This document shows, one piece after another, positions 35,627 through 44,170 of a DNA stretch of 64,000 bases. The stretch's first letter is position 1; the number at the start of each line of letters is the position of its first letter. The DNA comes from Pantoea sp050157905. Lineage in GTDB: Bacteria > Pseudomonadota > Gammaproteobacteria > Enterobacterales > Enterobacteriaceae. Below the pieces are notes generated by a model. The model was not told where the DNA came from. It ran no database searches and saw nothing but the letters and a program-made list of their open reading frames with translations. The stretch lies in contig NZ_JBKIWZ010000003.1 of NCBI RefSeq assembly GCF_050157905.1, positions 310,001-374,000 on the forward strand, in the 5' to 3' direction. The translations under genes were made by a program, and so were the position numbers.

Positions 35627-37057
35627 ATGTCTGAATCAAGGTTTCCGCAAGGATTTTTATGGGGTGGCGCGCTGGCCGCGAACCAGAGTGAAGGTGGCTT
35701 TCGCGAGAGCGGAAAAGGCTTAACTACTGTTGATATGATCCCACATGGTCCGCACCGTATGCCGGTCAAGCTGGGGCTGGAAAAGCGATTTACCCTGCGT
35801 GACGATGAGTTCTATCCCAGCCATGAGGCTATCGATTTCTATCATCGCTACCGGGAAGATATTGCGCTGATGGCAGAGATGGGGTTCAGCGTGTTCCGTA
35901 CCTCCATTGCCTGGAGTCGGCTCTATCCGAATGGAGATGAGCTGACGCCTGCCCCGGCTGGCATCGCCTTCTACCGTGCGGTGTTTGAGGAGTGCCGCAA
36001 ATACGGTATCGAACCGCTGGTCACGCTCTGCCATTTTGATGTGCCGATGCATCTGGTCACCGAATATGGCTCATGGCGCAACAGGAAGATGGTCGACTTC
36101 TTCGCCCGCTACGCCCGCAGCTGCTTTGAAGCGTTTGATGGTCTGGTGAAGTACTGGCTGACCTTCAACGAGATTAATATTCTGCTGCACAGTCCGTTCT
36201 CTGGTGCAGGCTTAGTGTTTGAACCCGGTGAGAATAAGGAGCAGGTTAAGTATCAGGCGGCGCATCATGAGCTGGTCGCCAGCGCCCTGGTGACGCGCAT
36301 CGCGCATGAGGTGAACCCGGCGAATCAGGTCGGCTGCATGCTGGCAGGCGGGAACTTCTACCCGTGGTCCAGCAAACCAGAAGATGTCTGGGCGGCGCTG
36401 GAAAAGGATCGTGAGAACCTCTTCTTTATCGACGTGCAGGCACGGGGCGCGTATCCCGCTTATGCCGCCCGCCTGTTCCGGGAAAAGGGGATTACGCTTG
36501 AGATCGCCGACGGGGATGATGAGATCCTGAAAAACAGCGTCGATTTTGTCTCGTTCAGCTATTACGCCTCACGCTGCGCCTCGGCAGAAATGAATGAGCA
36601 AAACAGCAGCGCCGCCAATGTGGTGAAATCCCTGACTAACCCACACGTGCCGCGCAGCGAATGGGGTTGGGGCATCGATCCACTCGGCTTACGCATCACC
36701 ATGAATATGATGTATGACCGCTATCAGAAGCCGCTGTTCCTGGTGGAAAATGGTCTGGGCGCGCGCGATGAGATCGATGATAACGGCGAGATCAATGACG
36801 ATTACCGCATCAGCTATCTTCGTGAACATATCCGCGCGATGGGTGATGCCATTGAAGATGGCGTGCCGGTGCTGGGCTACACCAGCTGGGGCTGCATCGA
36901 TCTGGTGGCGGCCTCAACCGGAGAGATGAGCAAGCGCTATGGCTTTGTTTATGTTGACCGCGACGATCGCGGAAACGGCACGCTGGCGCGCATGCGTAAA
37001 AAGTCATTCTGGTGGTACAAAAAAGTGATCGCCAGCAACGGCACCGATCTTGAGTGA
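35627..37057 (+). CDS. ascB: 6-phospho-beta-glucosidase AscB
   Basis: A 476-residue GH1 enzyme that cleaves phosphorylated beta-glucosides from AscF. GH1 signatures: FLWGGALAANQSEGG at the start, acid/base Glu in LTFNEINILLHS, nucleophile Glu in LFLVENGLGARDE. The phosphate-binding region near the C-terminus (STGEMSKRYGFVYVDRDDRG) is typical for phospho-glucosidases. It starts 38 bases after ascF, preceded by AGAGG. Confidence 0.94.
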   Translation: MSESRFPQGFLWGGALAANQSEGGFRESGKGLTTVDMIPHGPHRMPVKLGLEKRFTLRDDEFYPSHEAIDFYHRYREDIALMAEMGFSVFRTSIAWSRLYPNGDELTPAPAGIAFYRAVFEECRKYGIEPLVTLCHFDVPMHLVTEYGSWRNRKMVDFFARYARSCFEAFDGLVKYWLTFNEINILLHSPFSGAGLVFEPGENKEQVKYQAAHHELVASALVTRIAHEVNPANQVGCMLAGGNFYPWSSKPEDVWAALEKDRENLFFIDVQARGAYPAYAARLFREKGITLEIADGDDEILKNSVDFVSFSYYASRCASAEMNEQNSSAANVVKSLTNPHVPRSEWGWGIDPLGLRITMNMMYDRYQKPLFLVENGLGARDEIDDNGEINDDYRISYLREHIRAMGDAIEDGVPVLGYTSWGCIDLVAASTGEMSKRYGFVYVDRDDRGNGTLARMRKKSFWWYKKVIASNGTDLE

Positions 37058-37128
37058 CACCGTCACACAGGGCCGGTAATGTGCCCGTCAGCAGCAGTGG
37101 CAGAGACGCTCAACGGCCTCTCTGCCGA

Positions 37129-37157
37129 TTGTGCTCTGGCAGAAATTATCGTATAAC
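37129..37157 (+). promoter_or_regulatory. Putative promoter of the tenA operon
   Basis: A -10 TATAAC at 37152-37157 lies 17 bp after a weak -35 TTGTGC at 37129-37134, just before the TPP riboswitch. Confidence 0.45.
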
Positions 37158-37164
37158 CACTGTC

Positions 37165-37247
37165 TCCGAGGGGTGTCCTGTAACGGGCTGAGATGGCGTA
37201 AGCCGAACCCTTTGAACCTGATCTGGGTCATGCCAGCGAAGGGACGG
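37165..37247 (+). promoter_or_regulatory. TPP riboswitch (THI element)
   Basis: The aptamer hallmarks are present: GGGGTG near 37169, CTGAGA at 37188-37193, ACCCTTTGAACCTGATCTGG at 37207-37226 and the closing GCGAAGGGA. Thiamine pyrophosphate binding should lower expression of tenA and the following ABC genes. Confidence 0.96.
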
Positions 37248-37305
37248 GTCGGCAGATTCTTCTGTCTTATCTCCTGCATTATCCCCTGTTCCAGACCGTA
37301 TGCCC

Positions 37306-37330
37306 GGATCTCCCTGACAACCGGAGATCC
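37306..37330 (+). promoter_or_regulatory. Shine-Dalgarno-sequestering hairpin of the TPP riboswitch
   Basis: GGATCTCC pairs exactly with GGAGATCC, whose GGAG is the tenA ribosome site five bases before the ATG at 37332. This fits translational control by the TPP riboswitch. Confidence 0.7.
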
Positions 37331-37331
37331 T

Positions 37332-38021
37332 ATGTCACGTCCGCTTTTCGATACCGGCTTTTATGGCCGTCTGCGCCAGCAGGCGGGTCCCCACTGGCAC
37401 GCCTATGTTGCGCATGACTTCGTGCAGCAACTCGGCCAGGGTACGCTGCCCGCCGCCGCTTTCCGGCATTATCTGGTGCAGGACTACCAGTTTCTGCTGC
37501 ACTTTGCCCGCGCCTGGGGCCTGCTGATCAGCAAACTCACCGATCCAGACGCGCTGCGTCATGCGACCACCTCACTTAATGCCATCATCAATGAACTGCC
37601 GTTGCACCAGACTTACTGCCGGCAATGGGGCATCAGCGAAACCGATATGGCCGCAGAACCTGAAGCAATGGACACGCTGAACTACACCCGCTATGTGCTG
37701 GATGTCGGCCACACCGGCGATGCGCTGGCGTTGATGCCCTGCGTCGCCGGTTATGCCGAGATCGGCCTGAACCTGCTGCACGACCCATCTACCCGCTTTG
37801 AAGGTAATCCTTATGCGGCGTGGATAGAGAACTACGGCGATAAAAGCTATCTGACGGGCGTTCGCCGCTCGCTCTCCCTGTTTGAACGGCTGGCGCATGA
37901 GTGCGCCGGTGAAGCACGATTTGATCAGCTGACGGACATTTTCACCACAGCGACCCGGCTGGAATCGGCTTTCTGGCAGATGGGGCTGAATCAGGTGACC
38001 AGCCTGGAGAATGACGCATGA
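37332..38021 (+). CDS. tenA: Aminopyrimidine aminohydrolase / thiaminase II TenA
   Basis: A 229-residue TenA enzyme that hydrolyses aminopyrimidine and salvages the pyrimidine part of degraded thiamine. The active cysteine is in MPCVAGYAEIGL and the catalytic Glu in TRLESAFWQMGL; LVQDYQFLLHFARAWG and SYLTGVRR match the family fold. It is the first gene after the TPP riboswitch, overlaps the ABC ATPase by 4 bp and probably works on pyrimidine brought in by the linked transporter. The diiron oxidase at 5297 has the same fold but different ligands. Confidence 0.94.
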   Translation: MSRPLFDTGFYGRLRQQAGPHWHAYVAHDFVQQLGQGTLPAAAFRHYLVQDYQFLLHFARAWGLLISKLTDPDALRHATTSLNAIINELPLHQTYCRQWGISETDMAAEPEAMDTLNYTRYVLDVGHTGDALALMPCVAGYAEIGLNLLHDPSTRFEGNPYAAWIENYGDKSYLTGVRRSLSLFERLAHECAGEARFDQLTDIFTTATRLESAFWQMGLNQVTSLENDA

Positions 38022-38758
38022 GGATCACGACCCTGCCTGCCGCACCGGGGATTCTGGTGCGTCAGCTCACCCTGAATTTCGGGCTGCAGCCGCTCTTCAG
38101 TCAGCTTGATCTGGAAATTGCAGGCGGAAAAATCACCGCGCTGCTCGGGGCCAGCGGCGTCGGTAAAAGCAGCCTGATGCGGGTCATTGCCGGACTGACA
38201 CCACCCGTCGCCGGAGAAGTCAGCGGCAGCGATGGGCTGCCGCTGACCGGCCGCATCGCCTGGATGGGGCAGCAGGATCTGCTCTATCCCTGGCTGACGA
38301 TAGAACAGAATGTCTGCCTTGCCAGCCGTCTGCGCGGGGAAAAGGCTGACCCCGGCCGGGCGCGGCATCTTCTTGCGCAGGTCGGGCTGAGCCACTGCGC
38401 CCGCGCACGGCCTGCGACGCTCTCCGGTGGGATGCGGCAGCGGGCGGCACTGGCGCGTACGCTCTATACCCGTCAGCCCGTCGTTCTGATGGACGAGCCC
38501 TTCTCGGCGCTGGATGCCCTGACCCGCAGTCAGATTCAGACGCTGGCCGCAGAGGTGCTGGCCGATCATACGGTCCTGCTGATTACTCATGATGTGGCGG
38601 AAGCCTGCCGGCTCGCGCACCATTGTCTGGTCATCGGTCCGGCGGGCGTTGAAGCCTGCCCGCCTCTACCGGGAGAGCCGCCCCGCGCCGCCGATGACCT
38701 CCATGTTATCCGGAGTCAGGCCACACTGCTGAAACAGCTGAGCAGGGTAGCCGGATGA
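38018..38758 (+). CDS. thiZ: ABC transporter ATP-binding protein (ThiZ-like)
   Basis: A 246-residue ATPase. Walker A GASGVGKSS, Q-loop WMGQQDLLYPW, signature LSGGMRQRAALAR and Walker B VVLMDEPFSAL, followed by the H-loop LITHDVAEA. It resembles ThiZ/SsuB-type ATPases. ATGA overlaps with tenA and with the permease gene show a coupled operon. It powers uptake of a thiamine pyrimidine precursor. Confidence 0.9.
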   Translation: MRITTLPAAPGILVRQLTLNFGLQPLFSQLDLEIAGGKITALLGASGVGKSSLMRVIAGLTPPVAGEVSGSDGLPLTGRIAWMGQQDLLYPWLTIEQNVCLASRLRGEKADPGRARHLLAQVGLSHCARARPATLSGGMRQRAALARTLYTRQPVVLMDEPFSALDALTRSQIQTLAAEVLADHTVLLITHDVAEACRLAHHCLVIGPAGVEACPPLPGEPPRAADDLHVIRSQATLLKQLSRVAG

Positions 38759-39516
38759 GATTACAGGCAGGCTTTAACGGCTTTCGCCGTATCCTGATGA
38801 TCGCCGCCGGGCTGATTGCAGTGTGGTGGCTTGCCACACTGACCGCTGTTCCGGCCTTTCTGCTGCCCTCACCCGCCTCGGTCGCCGCCGCGCTGTGGCA
38901 GAACGCGGACTACCTGATGCATCACACGCTGATCACCCTGTCCGAGATCCTCAGCGGCATGGTTGCCGGCGTACTGCTGGGTGGCGCACTGGCGCTGGGC
39001 ATGACCTTTTCGCCGGGGCTGCGGCGCTGGATGATGCCGCTGGTGATCATCAGCCAGGCGATCCCGGTCTTTGCCCTGGCTCCATTGCTGGTGCTCTGGT
39101 TTGGCTTCGGCATGGGAGCAAAAGTCGCAATGGCGATTCTGGTGATCTTCTTTCCCGTAACCGCCACCTTTTCTGATGGCCTGCGTCGCGTCACACCTGG
39201 CTACCTCGATCTGGCTCGCACCCTGGGCGCGTCACAGGCCACGCAGGTGTGGCATGTCCGGCTGCCCGCCGCGCTGCCTGCGCTGGGCTCCGGCCTGCGT
39301 ATGGCTGCAGCGGTCGCGCCCATTGGTGCCATCATCGGCGAATGGGTCGGTTCAGCCGAAGGGCTGGGATACGTGATGCTGAACGCTAATGCCCGGATGC
39401 AGAGTGACCTCTGTTTCGCTGCCCTGTTTATTCTGGTGCTGATGACGCTGGCCCTGTGGCTGACGCTCGACCGTCTGCTGCGCCGCCTGATCGCCTGGGC
39501 ACCGGAAACCCCCTGA
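38755..39516 (+). CDS. thiX: ABC transporter permease (ThiX-like)
   Basis: A 253-residue inner-membrane protein with six helices and the BPD_transp_1 fold; the coupling EAA-like loop is near GEWVGSAEGLGYVMLNANAR. Related to SsuC and ThiX. Its start overlaps thiZ by 4 bp and its stop overlaps the start of the binding-protein gene by one base. Confidence 0.9.
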   Translation: MRLQAGFNGFRRILMIAAGLIAVWWLATLTAVPAFLLPSPASVAAALWQNADYLMHHTLITLSEILSGMVAGVLLGGALALGMTFSPGLRRWMMPLVIISQAIPVFALAPLLVLWFGFGMGAKVAMAILVIFFPVTATFSDGLRRVTPGYLDLARTLGASQATQVWHVRLPAALPALGSGLRMAAAVAPIGAIIGEWVGSAEGLGYVMLNANARMQSDLCFAALFILVLMTLALWLTLDRLLRRLIAWAPETP

Positions 39517-40475
39517 TGACCTCACTGATGAGAAACGCTATGACAAAAATGCCCTTGTTTATTCTGCTAATCAGCGCCTCCCTCGCCGCCCGGGCGCAGA
39601 CGATGGAAAAAATGACCCTGGTGCTCGACTGGTATATCAATCCCGATCACGCCCCGCTGCTGGTGGCTCAGCAGAGCGGTGCCTTTGCCGCAGAGGGGCT
39701 GGAGGTGACGATGATCCCGCCCTCCGACCCTGCGCTGCCGCCGCGTCTGGTGGCCGCGAAGCAGGCTGACCTCGCCATCACCTATCAGCCGCAGTTGCAC
39801 TTCTTTGCCGATCAGGGCCTGCCGCTGATGCGGGTCGGTACGCTGGTCGATACGCCCCTGAATACCCTGATGACGCTGGATAAATCCATCCGGCAGCCGG
39901 GCGATCTGAAAGGCAAGCGCATCGGTTACTCCGTCAGCGGCATCGAGCAGGCAACGCTGGCCACCATGCTGGCCCACAACGGGGTGAGCAGTGACCAGGT
40001 TAAACTGGTTAACGTCAACTTTCAGCTGACCAGTGCCCTGCTGACCGGCCAGGTGGATGCGGTCATCGGCGGCTATCGCAATATTGAAGCGCTGGAACTG
40101 AAACAGCAGGGTAAAGATCCGGTGGTTTTTAACATCGAGGATTATGGGGTGCCGGCTTATGATGAACTGATTATTGTCGCTAACCGTGAAGATGCGCATG
40201 CAGAGAAAATCCAGAAATTTCTGCGCGCGCTAAAGAAGGGGAATGCTGAGCTGCAGGCTCATCCTGAAGAGAGCTGGCTGGCGTTTGCCCGCCTGCATCC
40301 GGAGCTGAATACACCGCTGAATCATGAGGCCTGGCGCGCCACCCTGCCGCGGTTCGCTGTCAACCCGGCAAAACTGGATCGCGCTCGCTATCAGGCCTAT
40401 GAGCAGTTTTTGTTTGATAACAAACTGATCAAAAAAATCACGCCGGTTGAGCATTATGCCACCGGCAGTGAGTGA
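39516..40475 (+). CDS. thiY: ABC transporter substrate-binding protein (ThiY/THI5-like)
   Basis: A periplasmic binding protein of the NMT1/THI5-like family, about 319 residues from the ATG at 39516 that overlaps the permease stop. An internal ATG at 39540 is an alternative that trims the signal peptide (MPLFILLISASLAARA). The mature part opens with LVLDWYINPDHAPLLVAQ, the pattern of pyrimidine-binding ThiY, followed by PPSDPALPPRLVA, KGKRIGYSVSGIEQAT and IGGYRNIEALELKQQGKD. It should bind N-formyl- or amino-methylpyrimidine, fitting the TPP riboswitch and TenA. Confidence 0.9.
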   Translation: MTSLMRNAMTKMPLFILLISASLAARAQTMEKMTLVLDWYINPDHAPLLVAQQSGAFAAEGLEVTMIPPSDPALPPRLVAAKQADLAITYQPQLHFFADQGLPLMRVGTLVDTPLNTLMTLDKSIRQPGDLKGKRIGYSVSGIEQATLATMLAHNGVSSDQVKLVNVNFQLTSALLTGQVDAVIGGYRNIEALELKQQGKDPVVFNIEDYGVPAYDELIIVANREDAHAEKIQKFLRALKKGNAELQAHPEESWLAFARLHPELNTPLNHEAWRATLPRFAVNPAKLDRARYQAYEQFLFDNKLIKKITPVEHYATGSE

Positions 40476-40479
40476 GTAA

Positions 40480-40507
40480 TTCGCCCGCAGCCCGCGCTGC
40501 GGGCGAA
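40480..40507. terminator. Bidirectional terminator
   Basis: TTCGCCCGCAGC pairs exactly with GCTGCGGGCGAA around CCGC, followed by TTT, between the convergent thiY and EAL genes. Confidence 0.85.
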
Positions 40508-40508
40508 T

Positions 40509-42284
40509 TTATGCGTGTGACTTCGGCTGGAGCCAGTGCTCGATGTCGCTGGCGGGCAGCGGTTTTGAGAAGAAGTAGCCCTGGATTTGATCGCAGCCGT
40601 AGGTTTTCAGCAACGCCAGCGTGGACTCGGACTCGACACCTTCCGCGAGCACGGTATAGTTCAGCTCTTTCAGCATATTAATGATGCATCTGACGATGAC
40701 TTTTGACGCCTCATCATCACTCATCCGCGTGATCAGGGAACGATCGATTTTAATCACATCCAGCGGGATATCCTGCAGATAGCTGATGTTGCTGTAACCG
40801 ACGCCGAAATCGTCCAGCGAGATGACAAAACCGTGCGATTTCAGCGCGGTCAGCCCGTCGATTCCCACGTTGCTGCGGGTGATCAGCTCATTCTCCAGAC
40901 ATTCGATGCCCAGAATGGCATTCGGCAACTGCACTGCGGCGAGTTTTGCCACCAGCCGATCGGCAAAATCGGGACGGGCGAAGTCACGCTCGCTGACGTT
41001 GATCGAAACCGGGATCAGATTGTATTCGCTTTTCCAGCGCGCCAGCTGTTCAATCGTATGGTCGATAACCCAGTTCGTCAGATCGGAAATCAGGTTGGTT
41101 TTACCCGCTAATGGAACAAATTCTGAAGGAAAAAGTTCACCGCGCTCAGGATGATTCCAGCGGATCAGCGCTTCCAGGCCAACTGTCTTACCGGTTCTGA
41201 GGCAAACTTTGGGCTGCCAGACAAGATAAAGCTCTTCATCTCTCTTCAGCGCCTGAGCCAGGTCATTCATGATGATGAAATCATCATTGCGTCGGGTGTC
41301 ATAACTTTCGTCAAATGACATGGCGCTGATTTCTTCATCGATCGCTTCATGCAGCGCACTGACCGCCTGCCGCACCGTTTCGTTAGGATCCATCTGGCCG
41401 GGCACGAACTCGGTTTCACCAGCGAAGACATCCAGATCCAGCGTGATATTCTCTGCCAGGTCAGCCTTCATCCCCCTGAACAGGTCAGGAATAGTGTGGG
41501 CCGTGTACCGGCCCGAATAAGGCTGGATAAGAGCAAAACGGCCGGGGGCAAAGGTGTAGAGCGTTTCACTATCTGACAGATTCAGGCGTTGTGCCGCCTC
41601 CTGTGCCAGCAGCTTCAGCAGTTTTTCCATTGGCGCAATGCCGACCGCACGCGAAAGCTCATAGGCACGAATGATGTCGAGGCAGTCGATCAGGATGAGA
41701 CGAAAGCGACTATGTGGATCGGTAATCGTCAGCTGCTGGATATCGCGGATCAGGCGCGGGCGGTTGGGCAGATGGGTAATGACATCGGCAAAACCGGCAT
41801 TGTTCCAGGCATCCAGAAAAGAGGTGACCAGCGTGGCCAGCGAACGCAGCGTGGCCAGCTTTTCATCGCTGAAAAGATGCGGCTGCGTATCGGTGACGCA
41901 GAGCGTTCCCAGCACGGCGCCGTCCAGATTCTGCAGCGAGACACCGGCGTAGAAACGGATATGCGGATCACCTTCAACAAACGGGTGCGTCACGAAACGC
42001 TCGTCCAGCAGGGTATCCACCACGACCAGATGACCTTCCCCATCAAGTACGTGACGGCAGAGAGATTCATCACGGGTTGACTTTTTGAGGTCGAAGTTGC
42101 GGGACGCTTTAATGTATTGATTGTGATCGTCAATAATCGAAATAAAGCTGCCTGCAATGCCCAGCACCTGGCTGGCAAGCTGAACAAACCTCTCCAGCAC
42201 CTTATCGCGGGTTTCGTCAGGGGTAAGAAGGGCTTTGATTGCACTCAGACGTTTTACGTCACTGCCATTTTGCTCGTTATGCAC
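40509..42284 (-). CDS. GAF-GGDEF-EAL c-di-GMP phosphodiesterase
   Basis: A 591-residue cytoplasmic protein. GAF domain at about 20-165 (SFISIIDDHNQYIKASRNFD, FYAGVSLQNLDGAVLGTLCV), then a degenerate GGDEF-like domain at about 170-320 lacking the GGDEF motif, and an EAL domain at about 335-585. EAL residues are intact: GLEALIRWNHP, ECLENEL, LDDFGVGYSN and VLAEGVES, with KIDRSLI. It should hydrolyse c-di-GMP, the counterpart of the MASE2 cyclase at 24860. GAF may sense a small ligand or redox state. Confidence 0.9.
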   Translation of the reverse strand: MHNEQNGSDVKRLSAIKALLTPDETRDKVLERFVQLASQVLGIAGSFISIIDDHNQYIKASRNFDLKKSTRDESLCRHVLDGEGHLVVVDTLLDERFVTHPFVEGDPHIRFYAGVSLQNLDGAVLGTLCVTDTQPHLFSDEKLATLRSLATLVTSFLDAWNNAGFADVITHLPNRPRLIRDIQQLTITDPHSRFRLILIDCLDIIRAYELSRAVGIAPMEKLLKLLAQEAAQRLNLSDSETLYTFAPGRFALIQPYSGRYTAHTIPDLFRGMKADLAENITLDLDVFAGETEFVPGQMDPNETVRQAVSALHEAIDEEISAMSFDESYDTRRNDDFIIMNDLAQALKRDEELYLVWQPKVCLRTGKTVGLEALIRWNHPERGELFPSEFVPLAGKTNLISDLTNWVIDHTIEQLARWKSEYNLIPVSINVSERDFARPDFADRLVAKLAAVQLPNAILGIECLENELITRSNVGIDGLTALKSHGFVISLDDFGVGYSNISYLQDIPLDVIKIDRSLITRMSDDEASKVIVRCIINMLKELNYTVLAEGVESESTLALLKTYGCDQIQGYFFSKPLPASDIEHWLQPKSHA

Positions 42285-42434
42285 TGAAACCTCTCCTATG
42301 CAGGCGCAAAAGCCGAAAAATTTCGCTTAAGATTGCTCAATTAGCGCCTAATTATCAGACAAATAGCGGCTCAATCTGACAGTACTTTCACAGCGAAACA
42401 GTGTCGCACGATATCGGATGACTGTCGAAAGCAT

Positions 42435-43661
42435 TTAAGTGTGTCGATCAACGCGCGCAACATCCGGTGACTCCATCCTGAACCCCAGTCCAATCAGGCG
42501 ACCCAGCAGAAAACGCAGAAACGGCAGGCGACGGATAATGCCGGGCACCTTACTGCCCTGAGTCGCTTTTCGTCTGGCTTTGCTGCGGCTCATTTTAATC
42601 TGCAGGAACTGGGTTGCGACGGTCGGAAACTGGCGGCGTTTCTGCACTTTTTCCAGATCACGCAGCGACAGTTCGCCCCGTTTCAGGGGAACGGTCAGCA
42701 GATTTGCCGTTGCCACGGCATCCTGTATGGCCAGATTGACGCCCACTCCGCCAATCGGCGACATCGCATGTGCCGCATCGCCAATGCAGAGCACGCCGGG
42801 TCTGGCCCACCTGTCCAGTCGATCGATGCGTATTGAAAGTAGCTTAAATGCGTCCCAGCTGCTGATTTCTGTCATTCGCGCTGCGCCAAACGGTGATAAT
42901 GCCGCCACTTCTGCCTTAAATGCCGTCAGCCCGGCGGCCTGCTTCGCCTCAAACTCTCCTTTGGGAATGGTCAGGCCACATTGCCAGTAATCGCCGCGAT
43001 CGATGACAATAAAGTTCTGGCGCGGCCCTTTATGGCCCATACCCAGTTCAGGATCCTCAGGCTGTTTGCTCAGGCGGAACCAGATCACGTCGCGTGCGGC
43101 GCCAAACGCCTGACCTGTCAGCCCGGCGGCTTCCCGAACCCGCGAATGACGGCCATCAGCCCCGATAACCAGATTACAGCGGATATGCAGTTGCTGGTTG
43201 CCGCGTTTTGCGGTGAGGCCACTGATCCGGCCATTCTCCTCTTGCAGCGACTCAAATGCGGTGGATTGCAGCAGGCTGAAACCAGGATAGCGGGTACTCT
43301 GTTCCGCCATAAAGTTCAGGAAGTCCCACTGCGGCATAAAGGCAATGAAACGACACTGAACCGGCAGGCGCGAGAAGTCCGCCATGGTGATATTCTCGCC
43401 AGCGATTTCCGCTTCCAGCTTTTCAGCACGCTGATGCGGCAGACGGAGAAAAGTTTCCAGCAGCCCGAGCTGGTGCATGATCTCCAGCGTCGACGGATGA
43501 ATGGTGTCCCCACGAAAATCGTGGAGAAAATCAGCGTGCTTTTCGATAACCATCACGCGCAGACCCGCGCGGGCAAACAGATAACCCAGCATCAGTCCGG
43601 CCGGGCCACCGCCAACGATACAGCAGTCAGTGGTGAGAATTTCAGTGGAATGTGGCTGCAT
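42435..43661 (-). CDS. FAD-dependent monooxygenase/oxidoreductase
   Basis: A 408-residue PHBH-fold flavoprotein. Dinucleotide motif CCIVGGGPAGLMLGYLFARAG at the start (GxGxxG), the DG motif in LVIGADGRHSRVRE, and the second FAD motif in CIGDAAHAMSPIGGVGVNLA. Members are aromatic hydroxylases, often in ubiquinone or catabolic pathways; the substrate cannot be read. It is a single gene. The first residues MQPHSTEILTTD follow a good ribosome site (GGGAGCTG). Confidence 0.88.
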   Translation of the reverse strand: MQPHSTEILTTDCCIVGGGPAGLMLGYLFARAGLRVMVIEKHADFLHDFRGDTIHPSTLEIMHQLGLLETFLRLPHQRAEKLEAEIAGENITMADFSRLPVQCRFIAFMPQWDFLNFMAEQSTRYPGFSLLQSTAFESLQEENGRISGLTAKRGNQQLHIRCNLVIGADGRHSRVREAAGLTGQAFGAARDVIWFRLSKQPEDPELGMGHKGPRQNFIVIDRGDYWQCGLTIPKGEFEAKQAAGLTAFKAEVAALSPFGAARMTEISSWDAFKLLSIRIDRLDRWARPGVLCIGDAAHAMSPIGGVGVNLAIQDAVATANLLTVPLKRGELSLRDLEKVQKRRQFPTVATQFLQIKMSRSKARRKATQGSKVPGIIRRLPFLRFLLGRLIGLGFRMESPDVARVDRHT

Positions 43662-44170
43662 GTCAGCTCCCTGTTGCGCCAGTCGTGCGATGAGTATTGC
43701 GTTATCTATGCAGCTTTGCCGCAGTCGGTTAAGGATGCCGTACCGGGCAAAGCAGGCGGCAAAGTAGCCCGGCCTGACACGTCCTGCACCCGGCGTCAGC
43801 AGTCAGACAATCGTGCTGAACGCGCTCATCACTATCCTGTAAGCGTTCCTGCTGGCACCGAAAAATAAGATAACGCCAGTTGAAAACCAAAGACGTTCTG
43901 CACCAGTACAGACGGTTTCACCCGCCTCCGTTGCTGCCACCCTGCGGTGGTGATTTCTGCCAGCTGGCCGTATCGCGTCTCGCTGATGGCTGTCGAACGA
44001 AAACTGAAAAATCAGAGTAACCCAGCCTACCGCGAACGGATGGCGCAAGTGGTTTGTCCACCACACAAGTCGTCACGCTTTTCCACAAATGGATTTGTTA
44101 CTGTCGTTTGTTTTCACCCGGCCTGTCAGTAAACTGAGGCGCTGGTCTGGTCGAATAAGAATGCCTCTCA
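43662..44170. other. Intergenic spacer, about 500 bases
   Basis: Between the FAD monooxygenase and clcA I see no gene or known element. Divergent promoters are expected here. Confidence 0.35.

Noticed and set aside
42981..43868. Plus-strand reading frame of 295 codons opposite the FAD monooxygenase
   Set aside because: It mirrors a clearly real gene with FAD motifs and has no family signal; the opposite strand in GC-rich genes often stays open.
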